Shown: positions 9,742-22,007, counted from the first letter of the stretch. The stretch: 64,000 bases of DNA from Alopecurus myosuroides (GCA_028641055.1 CM054059.1:110434263-110498262); one strand, 5' to 3'. Program-made: numbers and translations. The notes: generated by a model from the sequence alone, not told the origin.

Positions 9742-9960
9742 GGACGAGCGCGATGGAGAGAGAGGAGCGGAAGGCCATGTGCACCATGGTGAGCGAGATG
9801 GGGAATGGCCAGTTGTACATCTTGGGGTCGAGGATGTACTTGTTGTGACGATGATCGTGAAGGATGGGAAGATCCACACCATGACGTGGCAGTAGGAGAT
9901 GAGCACCTTGCGGAGCACCGACTCCGACAACGCCCCCTCGGCGCCGACCTCCTTCGCCAT
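9742..9960 (-). pseudogene. Sugar-phosphate/phosphate translocator N-terminal fragment, frameshifted
   Basis: From ATG 9960 the minus-strand frame reads an N-terminal segment with [15 protein letters not shown] and [11 protein letters not shown] single base is missing near 9847, and the adjacent frame continues [20 protein letters not shown] and VHMAF to about 9742. This matches the first 70 or so residues (first two membrane helices) of plant TPT/nucleotide-sugar-transporter family proteins of the At5g25400 type, which exchange sugar phosphates or nucleotide sugars across Golgi or plastid membranes. The rest of the transporter, about 270 residues, is absent. Similarity stops abruptly near 9742, where the CHUP1-like sequence takes over. 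Confidence 0.7.
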
Positions 9961-10482
9961 GGCTGCCCAGGCGAAGTGTGGCGATGGATCTGCAGCCAGC
10001 ATGGATGGTGGCCATGGAGGGAGGGCGGGCTGCTGGTGGATGGCGGCCCAGATGCTCGCCGATGGCGCCAGAGTGCGGGTGGAGTGCTCAAGATGTGCGG
10101 TGGGTGGGTGAGAGGAGGATGGAACAAGTGGGCATGTGGAGGCAGAATATTGGTGTGGGTGACACACTTCTCGTCCGGACACACCCACCACAACCCTTAG
10201 GCGATGGGGTTTGTGTGGGGTTTCCGTACGGGAACCGGGGTGTGTCCGGACGGGAATGGCTTTTGGGGGTGACGAGTGGGAAAATCGGGGGCCATCCGGA
10301 TGAGAAAGTGCTTGGGGGGGGGGGCTTTGGGGGCGCGACAGAAGATGCTCGTAGAGCATCTCTAGATATGTCCCCGATACTGTTTTCGGTAACCCTGAAA
10401 GACGGTTGTCCCAGCAGCAACAGGTCCACAAACGACCATATTCAATGTTTCTTGAAACACGCTTGCGCTCCACTATATTAAT
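9961..10482. other. Sequence upstream of the captured fragments
   Basis: 9961-10190 read on the minus strand is C-rich, with CCACCATCC/CACCCACC-type sequence that could be the captured 5' untranslated region of the translocator. 10140-10380 has short GTGTCCGGACGGG motifs and an inverted GATGCTC-GTA-GAGCATC at about 10337-10353. No complete transposon boundary could be drawn. Confidence 0.3.
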
Positions 10483-10486
10483 GGTC

Positions 10487-10580
10487 CAATAGCTCTTGTG
10501 TGCCGTTTCTCTCCGGCAATAGCTCTCGTGTGACGTTTTTCCTCGCAATAGCTCTCGTGCTACTTTTTTGCGCACAAATA
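10487..10580 (+). repeat. Three direct repeats with 'CAATAGCTCTCGTG'
   Basis: Units of about 30-33 bases starting CAATAGCTCT(T/C)GTG are each followed by a pyrimidine-rich stretch (GTTTCTCTCC, GTTTTTCCTC, CTTTTTTGCG). Function unknown. Confidence 0.6.
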
Positions 10581-10982
10581 GCCCCTGGCCAACCTGGACA
10601 ATAAAATGGTCATCTCCGTCTTAAGTGAGTGTGAGGTTATGTTATGGCCTCCTCGAAAAAATGTGCTGGCAGTTATTGTTTCCGACAGGTGGGCCCTTGA
10701 TCTTGCAACTGAATCGATTGAACCGCCTGTCGGACTGTGTCATCTGCTTCCTTCTTCTTCGGCGGCGGTGGAGCTACACCTCTCTGTGGTGGCGGATCTG
10801 ACGTTCTCGACGGCAGCGGAATTCTTGGTGAGTTCCTTCGCACCCCTAGTCATGTTCCCGTCCCACTTCGAGTCGATTTAGATATGAGCGTGTCGCCTCT
10901 GTTCTCGCAACCATAGATTTTGTGTGGTGGTCGTGGGTGGGCTGAACGATATGGAGCCTCTCGATAAAACTTCAAATCAGCA
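10581..10982. other. Probable 5' region of the MULE, no conserved coding
   Basis: An open frame at 10606-10881 has no recognisable domain. The position suggests the 5' flank or terminal region of the MULE, but I could not find the terminal inverted repeat or its 9-base duplication. Confidence 0.3.
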
Positions 10983-12488
10983 ATGTGCATCTCTCAACCT
11001 AATTCGAGTTTGATTAGGGCCTTGGATAGTTCCGCTAGATCACACTGCCCGCGGATTGGTGATGCGGGCGCTGCGCGGAAATTCGAATTTGCAGTCAATT
11101 TCTTTCCATCAACGGGCAAGCTAGTAGATGGTAGCATGCAGAAAATTGAGAGAGATAAAATTGTGAAATGGGAGGTCGAGCTTACAGATATTGATCCGCA
11201 AGAACTAGTGAAAATGGAAGAGGATGCAGTTCGGAAATTTGTGGAGAAAATTGGGGAGAGTGTTAGTTGGGGTCTAGAGAAAGAAGTATCAGTGCTGCGG
11301 TTCGATAATTGGAAGGGAGAGTATGTGAGAATTGAGAATGGCCTACAAATGGTTGATGAGATCGATCAGCAAGACAGGTGGGAAAACAAACGGGCTGATT
11401 TTTATGTTGAGCTCGTTGATGTGAAGATTGACACCAAGGTTGGATATGTGACTTCAAAGTTGGTTTTGCAGATGGTAGATGATGATTGGGTTTCACAGAG
11501 TCACCTAATGCCCATACATTCTGTAGTGACAGTAATACCTGATCAGTTGGCTGTTGCAGATGCACAAGAGGGTCATGGTGCTGCTTGTGTTGATTGAAAT
11601 TCGGTACAAATAGATGAGCGTACTAATTTGGTCATTGCACCAATGCCTGGCAGTGAGATGTCCAAACTATTTGGCGTTTCAGTAGATGATAGAGATAAGG
11701 AGGAGAGGGAATCTAGTTTTCCTGCTGATGGTGTCAGAGATTTGTTTGCTGTGGATGTAGAGTTGACAGAAGATGATGTAGATGATGCGCATGCTGATGA
11801 GCTGATACATGTTTATGACAAAGAAAACCTTGTTATTGAAGTAGGGAAGTTATGGTGGATAAGTTTATGATGTGTTTCAAGACTTATGCAGTGAAACATG
11901 AGTTCGATGCCAAGACTTATTGGACTGACAGAAAGAAGTTTTCTGCGAGGTGTAGACGTTTTGATGAGAGTGCCAAGCCTTGAAAGTGGTACATATCTAC
12001 TAGACGCCAACCTGATGAACGTACAACCAGGTTAAATTAAATCCCACATGAACATACTTGTATTACAAGTTCACAACCAGTATCGACAATGACATCACAG
12101 CTATGGGTTCCGAAAGGATCACCCCCATTTTAGCTAAGACACCAAACACTACCGCCAAGAAACTCAAATTAGACTTGGAAAAGTTGTGCCCAATTCAGCT
12201 AAAATATACCACAGTGTGGAAGGCAAAACAAAGGGCAATGAAACAATTATATCATGATTGGGAAAATACCTTTAGGTGCTTTATAACTTCAAAGCAGAGG
12301 TGGAGAAGAGCTCACCTGACAGTATTGTGGAGATAGATATTGAGGTTGCAATGGATGGGAAAGTCTTCTTCTCTAAGTTCTTTATGGCTTTAAAGCCTTG
12401 CATCGATGACTCCCAAGCAGGGTGCCGTCCATAACTGAGCATTGACTCATCTTTTTTTTACTAGCAAGTGGAGTGGCCAATTGACAGC
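10983..12488 (+). pseudogene. Mutator-like (MULE) transposase, part 1 of 3
   Basis: An N-terminal acidic region (10983-11870, with a stop after 11597) precedes a MuDR-type DNA-binding domain near 11860-12060 (MMCFKTYAVKHEFDAKTYW and RKKFSARC). That frame is broken by TGA at 11981 and TAA at 12038. The next block, ERITPILAKTPNTTAKKLK to WKAKQRAMKQLY (12108-12260), is in another frame, and a further shift near 12280 leads to FSKFFMALKPCID and the start of the DDE-type MULE domain at 12360-12480. Coding then stops at the insertion of gypsy A and resumes at 28143. In life the protein would cut and paste Mutator-type elements; this copy has at least two frameshifts and three stops. Confidence 0.85.
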
Positions 12489-14085
12489 TGATTTGCGTGT
12501 AACACACGTTCGCTGGGACACCCCAAGAGGAAGGTATAAAAAGCATAATAGCAAGTTTCCCTCAGAAAGAAACCAAGGTTGAATCAACCAGTAGGAGGAA
12601 GGAGTAACTTTAGAAGTTTCATGCAGTAGAGATGGTAGGGCACACTACCGGTTCAGCAGCAACGTGGAACCTACACAACACAATCAAATCACTTTGCCGC
12701 AAGGGAAACAGTAATGTTGTCAATCTCACCGGTTTGCTGAACACAAAGAGGTTAAATGTATGGTGTGCAAAAATAGTATAAGAACAATATGAAAACAGCA
12801 GCAGCATTGTGAAAACAATAGTTGCAGTGGTTGTATTATCAGTATGAGAAAATGGACCGGGGTCCACAATTCACTAGTGGTGTCTCTCCATAAAAGATAA
12901 ATAACATGTGTGGTGAACGAATGCAATTGATAGAAATGAAGGCTGCACCATAGTGCATATGCAAATCATAAAGATTAGTACATAATTCATGCAGGCATTA
13001 CAACAAAATACATAGATCGCCATCCAACTGCGTCTATGACTAATAATCCACCTTTTGAATATCATCCGAAAAAACGTTGGGTATTAAGTTGCAAGCAACA
13101 GATAATCGCAGTAAGCAAAGTGTGTAATGTGAACAATGTAAACAAAGTAAACATCGTTGTTTTCTCCCTAATGGGAACATACATCCTCCATCCGTCACGT
13201 TTCTGTCACTCGAGCATAGATGCAAAGGAGGCATGAACCCACTATCTAGCATAAATATTGCCTCTTGGAGTCACTAGCATCTACTTGGCCAGAGCATCTA
13301 CTAATAAAGGAGAGCATGCAAGATCATAAATAACATATGCATGAAGATAACATGATAGATTGATAATCAGAAGACATAGCATTCAACATTCATCGGATCC
13401 CAGCAAACACAACATGTAGCATTACATAAAGATGATCTCGATCATGTAGGGAAGCTCAAGAGATCTAAACATGAGGCATAAAGTGGAGGATACAACCATC
13501 TATCTACTGCTATGGACCCGTAGTTTAGGGTGAACTACTCACGCATCACTTCAGAGGAGGGCATGGTGGTGTAGACCCCTCCGGCGATGAATTTCCCACC
13601 GGTAGGGTGTCGGAGAGAGCTCTAGAACCCTCCCAATCTCAGGATAACAACGACGGCGGCCTCGGGGTTTTTCGTGGAAAAGTGGTATATATTTAGGGTT
13701 GATGTATCAGGGGAATAAATAGGCGAAAGGGCGATGGCGGTGGATGCCCGAGAGGCCTAGACCACCCGACGGCGCGGCCAGGGGGCGCGCCGCCGTATGT
13801 TGTGGACCCCCTGTGGACCCCCGCCGGGCCTCTTAGGGACTCCGTGAAACCTTCGGGATTTCTAAGACTTCTGGGCTTCAAATTTTCCAATTCCGTGAAT
13901 ATTTCCAGAACAACTTTTCTGAAACTAAAAACAGCAGATAACAGGGAACTGGCTCTGTGGCATCTTGTCAATAGGTTAGTCCCAGAAATCGATAAAAATG
14001 ACATAAAGTGTATAGCCAACATGTTGGAAATAACATAAAAACAACATGGAACATCAGAAATTAAGGATACATTTATGACGTATCA
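12489..14085 (-). repeat. LTR of gypsy A (3' LTR)
   Basis: 1597 bases, against about 1592 for the other LTR once the nested insertion and its duplicated five bases are removed. The two LTRs are clearly diverged, especially in the first 80 bases, which indicates an older insertion than elements B or the long-LTR derivative. Confidence 0.85.
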
Positions 14086-16994
14086 ACATCCCCAAGCTTA
14101 GTTGCTACTCGTCCTCGAGTAGGCAAACGATAAAAACTCATAATTTCTGAGGTGACGTGCTACCAACATAAACTTGATCATAAATATTGTAAAATCATAT
14201 GTAAGCTGAGATCACAGTACTTTAAACACAAGCATGATAGATATAATTCTAGCAATAAAACATAGCAATCACTTTGCATCATGAGAAGTAAGACAAATAA
14301 AAGATCATGAATAACAATGCATTGAAAGTTATACGTTTGTTTCAAGTATAGAGATAACATAGCAAAGTGATATTTCGCTTGTCCTTAAGAGTGGGGCAAA
14401 ACTTAAATGCCAAGAAACGTTCAAAGTTTAAGAGGAAGAGTAGAACAAATAATTTGAGAGCACGTAATAACACATCATGAAGCAATTAATAATGTTTCTC
14501 GGACAAATGCATATTAAACTCAGAATGGGAACTATGCTCACTCAACTATGCATAAAGTTAGAAGATGGAGACTCAATATAAAAGTAAAAGAAAGGTCATT
14601 TGAAGAGGGAAGCATGGATCACTCATGTGCTTGAGCTTTTTATTTTATTAAACAGAGGTATTGAAAATGTTTGACACTCCTCCCAACCGTCTTACACAAA
14701 CCATGGTAACCGAATCCTTGGGTGTCTGCCAACAATCACATATCGTGGAGGAGTGTCTATTTTTTAGAGAGGTGTATACTGATATCAACGATTGGTAAAC
14801 AGAAAATACAATACGTCACAAGCCAACTAGACTTCACAAGAGTGGCTCCCATTGAAGAACGCAACTGGTGTAGAATGTCATCCCTCTTTCTCTTTTGTGT
14901 ACACAATTATGCTTTGACTGATAAATCAGGAGCAAAAATAGTGAAGAGAATTTGTTTCTATTAATTTGGGGCTGGGCACCCCACTGCCAGCTCTTCTATC
15001 AATTGAATAAGCGGATGAAGCCACTAGTCCAGTGTGTGAAATCCAATCAACAAGTGAGATAAAGATTCTCTATTTACGTCCTCATGAGCTAAAACAGGAA
15101 CACGAAACAAGAGTAATTTTGAAAGTTTTAAAGGTAACCCATGAGCAATTTACTTTGGAGTGGAGGTTAAATACCACATGTAGGTAGGTATGGCGGACAC
15201 ATTTGGAATACTTTGGTTTTTGGGAGTTGGATGCACGAGTAGATCTCATACTCAGTACAGGTGGAGGCTAGCAAAAGACTGGGAGCGACAAATCAAGAGA
15301 GCATAAAGGCCATAATCATGCACAACGACAAAAACATCATTAATCAAATCATAAGTGGTACTACAAGTTCAAAAACTAAATGATCATAGAGGCTATAGGT
15401 GACTGGTTTGTAGTCATAAACATGTTGTAAGAATACGCCAAGTCAACCAAATAAAACATTCAAAGGAAAACACCACAAATTTATGCTTCAATATGACAAA
15501 AACAACCCATGATACTTTCAATGGCACTTTAAACACCACAAATTTATGCTTCAATATTGTCAGAATCGTGATTCTGAATCGGATCGGAACCTTTATGGTA
15601 GGATCGTAAATAGTAGAATCACAACTTTCAGAATCGTAAAATATTAGATTCTACCTAATAGAATCGTTGAATCGTTCCGGTCAATTTGGGTCATAAAGTC
15701 GTAGAATCGTATGATAGAATCATGATTCTGACAACTATGCTCTCAGATATTTGAGACAAATCATACTACAAAAATAAACACTAGGCTTTATAATTAAAAT
15801 AACATCTAGCATGATATGAAAAAGTCTAGCCACAGTCTATACAAGCTTCTATTTGCATCGTTATAAATTCTACCACATGCAGCAGTTTGTTTTCCAAACA
15901 AGCACCATACAAAATATGTTTTAACAAAAACTCTCTAAATTATGCAGCAAGAAAGCATGAGAGTACTCACATAACTATACTAAAACTAACATCTCTGAAT
16001 AAGATATGCAATGAAAACATGAGCTAAACAGGAATTTTGCATCAGCTAGAAGAAAAACTAAGAATACGAGCATAACAAGTATTCAAATGAAAAAGCGAAG
16101 CTTGTATCTCTCCCAAAAAAGGATGCTAGGTTCCAATGATGTTTATTGCAGCAAGGAAACAAAAGAAAATAGAAAAAAAAATAATAGACGCTCCAAGTAA
16201 ATTTCATATGATGTGACCGAATAAAAATATAGTTTCACTAGAAGTGACCTCGTAAATTGTTGATGAAGAAGTGGATGCCTTGGGCATCCAGAAGCTTAGA
16301 TGATTGAGTATTCTTAGAGTTTTCTGGGATGAACCACGGGGGAATCCCTAAGCTTTGACCTTGCAATCTTCTTGATCACATTATATCACCCTCTTGTCTT
16401 GACCCTCGAAAACTTCCTTCACACCACACTCGAAGAGTAATTTGCATTAGAGGGTTAGTGAAACAATAAAAAATCCATGGGTTTTGTATGGCACACGTAC
16501 TATAGATACTTTTAAACATTACCTACAGCCACTGATGTTTCGTGAAGCAAAGAAATCCACTTGACATCGTAAAAGAGCAAATGCAAGAAAAATGGCAGAA
16601 TCTGCCAACCAGAACAGTCTCTAAAGACGATTTTTTCCGTGGCACTTACGTTGCTCAAATCGAAGAACTTAAAGAACAAAAAAGTTTCGTAATTAGCTGA
16701 GGAATTAGCAGAACTTCAGGTCATTCTAATATTACTGGATTTTTCACGATTTTTTACGGGGGTCAGCAGAAATCTGTTTCCTGCGCAGAAATCCAAAACC
16801 AAATCCAACTTCCGTTAGAAACGTTACTTGGCACAACTAAAACATGAAAATAAAGTAAAAATGAGTTGCTACAGAAGTATACAACCCCTTGACTCACAAA
16901 AAACAAAGAAAAACAAAGAAAAAATAAAACCATGGGTTATCTCCCAAGAAGTGCTTTTCTTTAACGCCTTTTAGCTAGGCCCAGAAAAGTAGAT
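14086..16994 (-). other. Non-coding interior of gypsy A
   Basis: AT-rich sequence with no ORF of note. It contains the polypurine tract (14087-14100), a MITE at 15557-15734 with a 26-base direct repeat beside it, and, near 16940, the sequence that matches the end of the internal ORF region in element C (TTGGGAGATAA on the minus strand). Confidence 0.6.
15557..15734. mobile_element. Small MITE with self-complementary termini
   Basis: Left end TTGTCAGAATCGTGATTCT and right end AGAATCATGATTCTGACAA are inverted repeats of 19 bases with one mismatch, and each terminus is itself a near-palindrome (AGAATCRTGATTCT). The 178-base interior repeats GAATCG/CGATTC many times. No clean target duplication was found. 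It lies exactly at the end of the second copy of a 26-base direct repeat (15469-15494 and 15532-15557). Confidence 0.6.
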
Positions 16995-17613
16995 TCACGT
17001 GTTTTCAAGTGAAGAAGAATCCAAATTGAGATAAGGAAATTCCTCAATAATGCATTGTATTTTATCTAAATGTGTTTTAGATGTTCCTCTCTTAGAACTT
17101 TTAGGATTACTATTCTCATCAAATAAATTCTCAGGAACAACCCAGTCAAAATTCTTTTCTTGGGCTTCATGCAATGCTATCAATTTAAAGGGAATTGGTA
17201 TTTTCTCCTCATTTTCATTTTTAGGTTCAGATTTTTCGAGAGCACCAACTACATCTACACATGAGCCTAGCATATTGAAACGATCGAAAACTTTTCTAGC
17301 ATCTATAGCAACATCTCCAAATTCTTTAAGCATGGTTTCTAAGATAAAATTTCCTTTTTTCTATATCTTCAATATTATTCAAGTTGAGGAACATATGCCG
17401 CGGTATGGGATGAAGGTTAACAAACCTAGCTTCTAACATGTGGATTAAAGAAGTTGCAGCAATTTCATAATTTGGAGCAAGTTCTACTATGGATTTTTCC
17501 TCAATATTATCATGCTTACTAACATGATTAAAGAATTCTTTAATGGTATCCTTTCGAACTATAGAACCACTACCAACTGGAAGATCTTTCAGGGTAAACT
17601 TAGGGAGAAACAT
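16995..17613 (-). pseudogene. gag-like remnant of gypsy A
   Basis: From ATG 17613 the frame reads MFLPKFTLKDLPVGSGS and continues through EEKSIVELAPNYEIAATSLI to about 17326, where it shifts into the frame of 17333-16995 (KVFDRFNMLGSCVDVVGALE ... DKIQCIIEEFPYLNLDSSS). This reading is typical of the single internal ORF in non-autonomous Triticeae gypsy families. I see no zinc knuckle, protease or polymerase motif. One frameshift near 17330 breaks it. Confidence 0.6.
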
Positions 17614-17781
17614 GATGAAGAAACACAACAAGGTAATAATTATAACATCTAGAATAAGAACTAATTTTTGTGTGTGTTTTTGATAAAGAGAAACAAACAT
17701 GACAAAATAAAATAAACTAAGCAAAAAAATAACAAAGTAAAGAGATTGGAAGTGAGAGACTCCCTTTGCATAAATTCTCTT

Positions 17782-17804
17782 CCTCCCCGGCAACAGCGCC
17801 AGAA
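17782..17804 (-). other. Primer-binding-like site of gypsy A
   Basis: On the minus strand TTCTGGCGCTGTTGCCGGGG lies a few bases inside the 5' LTR boundary at 17812. It is a variant of the TGGCGCCGTTGCCGGGG sequence common in grass gypsy elements. Confidence 0.6.
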
Positions 17805-17811
17805 ATTATCT

Positions 17812-17878
17812 TGATGCATGTGTAACACATGTTCATTGGGGACCCCAAGAGGAAGGTATGAAGAGCACATTATCAAGT
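17812..17878 (-). repeat. First 67 bases of the split right LTR of gypsy A
   Basis: TGATGCATGTGTAACACATG... matches 12489 onward. The LTR is interrupted at 17878 by the nested element and resumes at 26608. Confidence 0.85.
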
Positions 17879-20800
17879 GTAACACCTGGGGTGTTTTCCC
17901 CAATTTAGAAAATTGATTGTTTTCCTTTTGCTTTGCATCAAGCATCATATGCATTGCATTGTTTTCAGACCAACTTGAAAATTCAAACCAACTTAAACTT
18001 TTTCAAACAATGCATATTTGTTTTTCAAATCAAATTGAAGTGGAAAAATAATTTTGGCTTGGTTAATAAAAAACCCTATTTTATTAAACCCTATTTTTGA
18101 CTTTCAAATTCAAATTCAAACAACAAGCAAATATTTGAAATTTTGAAAACTAACACTTGTGCAACTGGGCATTTTAGTTGCCAAGTGCAAAGAAATTAAA
18201 ATCATATTTTTCTGAGTATTAAAACTCCCCCAATTCCATTTCTTTTCTCTCCCTATTCTTTTACAAAAAAAAGAAAGGAAAGCAAACACACAGCTGTGGG
18301 GAGGCAGGCCACAAAGGCCCACCTACAACCCACAGAGAAAGCCCAAACCGCAGCCCACATCCCCTTTCTCCTTCCTCCGTCCGTACAGACGAGAAGGAGA
18401 ACGTGATCCCCCCCACCTGTCCCTTTCCCCTCCATGGTCCCCCTCTCCCCCTCTCCCTTATCTACCCCTATGGAGAGCCCCAAACCCTAGCCTCCCCTCT
18501 CCTCTCTTCCCCTCCTTCCGCCACCACCTCTCCTTTCCACCCTCTGTTCTTCTATTTCCTCTAAACCTTTTGGTAGCGAGAGAGAGCACGAGAGGACCTC
18601 GTCGTCGCCATCATGATCTCCTTCGAGGTGATCTGACCATGGGAATGGGACCAGTGCATGCTCCTCGACGTTCTCATGGAAGAATCGGGAGCCGGATCGT
18701 CCTGGAACACCGTCGCCAAGCTCGTCTTCCACCTCTGTCGGTCTGTCCGTGCGCACAGATCGTCGCCTGCTGACCGTCTTCTCTGTCCATGCGCCAAACG
18801 ACCACGCCGGACGTCCCACGGTGAGCCTTCCGTCCGCCTGGACCTGCTTCCCCTCTCATTCCCTTGCTCTCTGTGCGTGCCTTCGAGCCGCGCCAGTCAT
18901 GCATCGTCTGCTTCCGGTCGCCGACCACCGCAGCTGCTGCATCCGTAGTCAGTTGCGTTCAGTTTCGTCAGGGAACACCCCGCTCGCACACTTCACCTAG
19001 TTACAGCTCTGTCCCCTTTCACAAGCCGAGCACAGCCCAGTTGGTAACACACCGTGCGCGCACGCCCAGCAGTCCTGGGTTCGATCACCCCCAGGCGCAA
19101 AGCCACCCCCTTTTTCCTCCTTTTCCTTTTTATTTTCCGAATTCTAGAAAACAGATCTGATTCTTTAATTCTAAAATCAATAACAAATTGAATATTGCTC
19201 CAAATTCAATGATTCAAGTTTCGGTGGATTCATAATTTCGTGCTCTTCCTGTTAATGTCAAGTTTGCAACATGTTTTTGTAATATTTTTTGCACTAAATA
19301 ATTAAATACCTAAATGGCTATTAAAAGTTGAAACTTTGGAATTTCATAACTTGAGTTCTGTTCACCCAAATTGAGCAAACTTGGGCTCTAAATTTTTTTT
19401 CTTAACAAACTCTACACATTGGTATTTTATTTGGTCACAATTGAATTAATTTTGAACATGTTTCCCTCTGTTTACTAAAAGAGGCAGAATAGAAATGCCT
19501 ATGAAAAATTGCATAATAAATTCAATAATAACCCAAAAATTATGTTTAATAGCTCAAAATGTTCAGTGAAACATTTGCTACATGTTTTCAACCTTTTCAA
19601 TACAATTTGTTTACTGTTTTTCCTAATTAAAAGTGGTGCAATAATTAAATGCTTTAATTAAACCCTTTTAAATTGCAAAATTCATAACTTGGGCAATTCA
19701 AATCCAATTCCAACATGTAAAATATGTTTTCCATCCCATTTTTCATGAACTTTGCGAATATCAACTTTGTTTTCTATTTTGAATAAATTAAATTGCTGAA
19801 AACAACTGTTTCTTAATTAATGCATTTAAAATTGTCAAATTAATAACTTGCTCATCTAAAATCCAAATTCAACAAATGAAATATGTATTCCACCTAAAGT
19901 TTTGTGTTCTTTCCAAATATGAATTTTGTGATCTATTTTGAACAATTAAAATGGGTGAAAACAACAAATGCTTGTGTAACTCATTTAAGAAGCCAAATTT
20001 CATAACTTAATAAATAAAATTCCAAACTTGGTAAACAATATTTCAAATTGAAGCTATTGTTGTTTTCTTATTGTTTTCATCATCCATGCATCATTCTAAT
20101 CAACTTTCACATGATGGTTATTTGTAGATCATTTAATTCAACATTAATTCATGGGCTTTTCTATATGCAACCCAAATTGCATATGGTCCCATTTAAATAT
20201 GTTTACCATGTCAACTAGTTTATCTTTGATGCATCCTTAAACTTGTCATGCATCCATATCTTGATCATGCTGGATCTTTTGCCGTAGTAGTAATTGTTGC
20301 ATCCGGTGTTTGTCCTAGTTCGTTGCTTCTTCGCGGATAGGACGTTGAGATGATGTGAGCAACGACAAGTTCTGCGGATGTACCTCTACTTGCTGGATTC
20401 CAGGCAAGTATACTCACTTGCTGCCAAATGGTTGCCTTTCATCACTTGTTACCGATTCTTTCCGTTGTTCTTATGCTAGCCTTATGATTTGATGCTTGTG
20501 TCTCGATCCTATCATATGTTTACCTTGCAGCCATGATATAGCCTTCCTTCCACTTCCTATTACCTGTTGTTTGTTTACCTTGTTGGCCCTCGTGTCGTAG
20601 TTGCATGCTTAGTGTTGTTTGCGCTCAAGTACTGTTGTCCGTCTTATCACCTGTTTAGTTTGATAGTTGGGTTTCAATTCAATCAACAACATGTTAATGT
20701 TTTGGGTAATAATAATTTGATGATAAGGCACCGGCAGGAGGCCCGGCGTGGTTTTGAGGCCTGCTAGTGTCGACCCTAATTAGGAAAAGGGTCTTGTCCA

Positions 20801-22007
20801 TTGATCCATGATGAGCGCACTAACCGCATATGGGAAGCGAGTAGGGCGCCCCCCCCCCCCCCCCCCGCAATTCTGATTCGATTCGCATCTCGTCCAAATC
20901 GCCACACTTAGTTCGGGCTTTCCATTTGATGCATGCATATGCAGGTGCGAACCCTTGGCGCCAGGGTTGAACTTTTGTAGTCGGCATTTAGGGCGGCGTG
21001 GTCTTAGAGTGCTACGAGGGTCCCCCTTTTCTTCGTGGGGGCTCGATTAGCCGCGCACGCACATCATGTGGTTCTTTGGGCTTGATGCGAAGAAGAGTTG
21101 GGTTGTGTTGAGTACCTCGCTTGGTGGCTTGATCCCCCGTCTGGCGGGTTATTCCTACGTGTACGGCCAAATTGGTGCATCCCTGCAGGGTTAAATCTTC
21201 TCGAGAAGCCGTGTTGTCCGCGGTTATGGATGACTTGGTGAAAGTGCTGGCTAACAAGTACTCAGACAACTTACACCTAATGATGATAACTTGACTAGTA
21301 ATATAGATTACCTCCACCATAAAAATGAATGTCACCTTAATCAACTGTGTGAGTTTCCTTGGGTTGCTTCCTTAGTAGGGGGTAACATTGGATGGGTAGT
21401 GTTTGGTGAGTAGTTGTAGTTGGTTCGGATACGCTATCTTATCCCCTTTCTTTTAGCCGGATGTTGTAGCGAGTCTCTGTAGTTAGTTAGTGCAGCCCTC
21501 TGCCGCTTCTTTGCAATAATCCCTTCCTTTCCGTTGTACCCAAAGTATTTGTATCTTGTGATGATTGGTTACGCTGGTATCTTGTGAGTATGGTTTATCC
21601 ACTTGCCAGTACTTAACCGTACTGACCCACGAATCCCTTTTGTGGCTGCATATTCCACATTGCAGTCAACAGGTTTGAAGTCTGACGACGTTAGCTTGGG
21701 AATCCCTCCGGCTTGGCCTGGGCAGGGATTGAACGCCATCGATTATCTTCAGGACTCTTAGTCCAATTTGTATCTTGTCCGTAGTCGGACACTATGTTGC
21801 TTCTTCCGCTGTTATTTGGATCTTTGTATTGTATCAGTTGTATCCTTGACTCGTTTGAGTCTTCTTGTATATATCTTTTCTGTTATTGTTGCGGAATATT
21901 CGTGAACTGTTGTAATGTTATCACAAGTGGCAACCTGGAATCGGTTATTATGTGGATTTTGGCGGGAATGCTGAAATCTGCATAGTGCCCGATCTCGGGG
22001 CGTCACA
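17879..22007 (+). repeat. Left 4.1-kb LTR of the LARD-like element
   Basis: 4129 bases. In order it has an AT-rich start, a GC-rich zone 18270-18960 (source of spurious open frames), a tRNA-like Pol III box pair near 19033-19087, a long AT-rich stretch with repeated TTCATAACTTG motifs, an 18-C tract at about 20849-20866, and a hairpin CCAGTAC-TTAACC-GTACTG-like motif near 21606-21625. Confidence 0.9.
19033..19087 (+). other. tRNA-like A and B box pair inside the left LTR
   Basis: A box CAGCCCAGTTGG (19033-19044) and B box GGTTCGATCAC (19078-19088) are 33 bases apart, followed by T-rich runs to 19135. It looks like a SINE or tRNA relic absorbed into the LTR. Confidence 0.55.

Noticed and set aside
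7079..10353. Possible large Harbinger element with GAGCATCT ends enclosing the captured gene fragments
   Set aside because: Only eight bases match at the ends, and the flanks give no TWA duplication.
10606..10881. Separate gene upstream of the MULE
   Set aside because: No recognisable domain; most likely 5' flank of the MULE.
18253..19160. Several ORFs conserved between 18-19 kb and 22.7-23.8 kb
   Set aside because: The identity exists because both lie in twin LTRs of one young element, not because of coding constraint.
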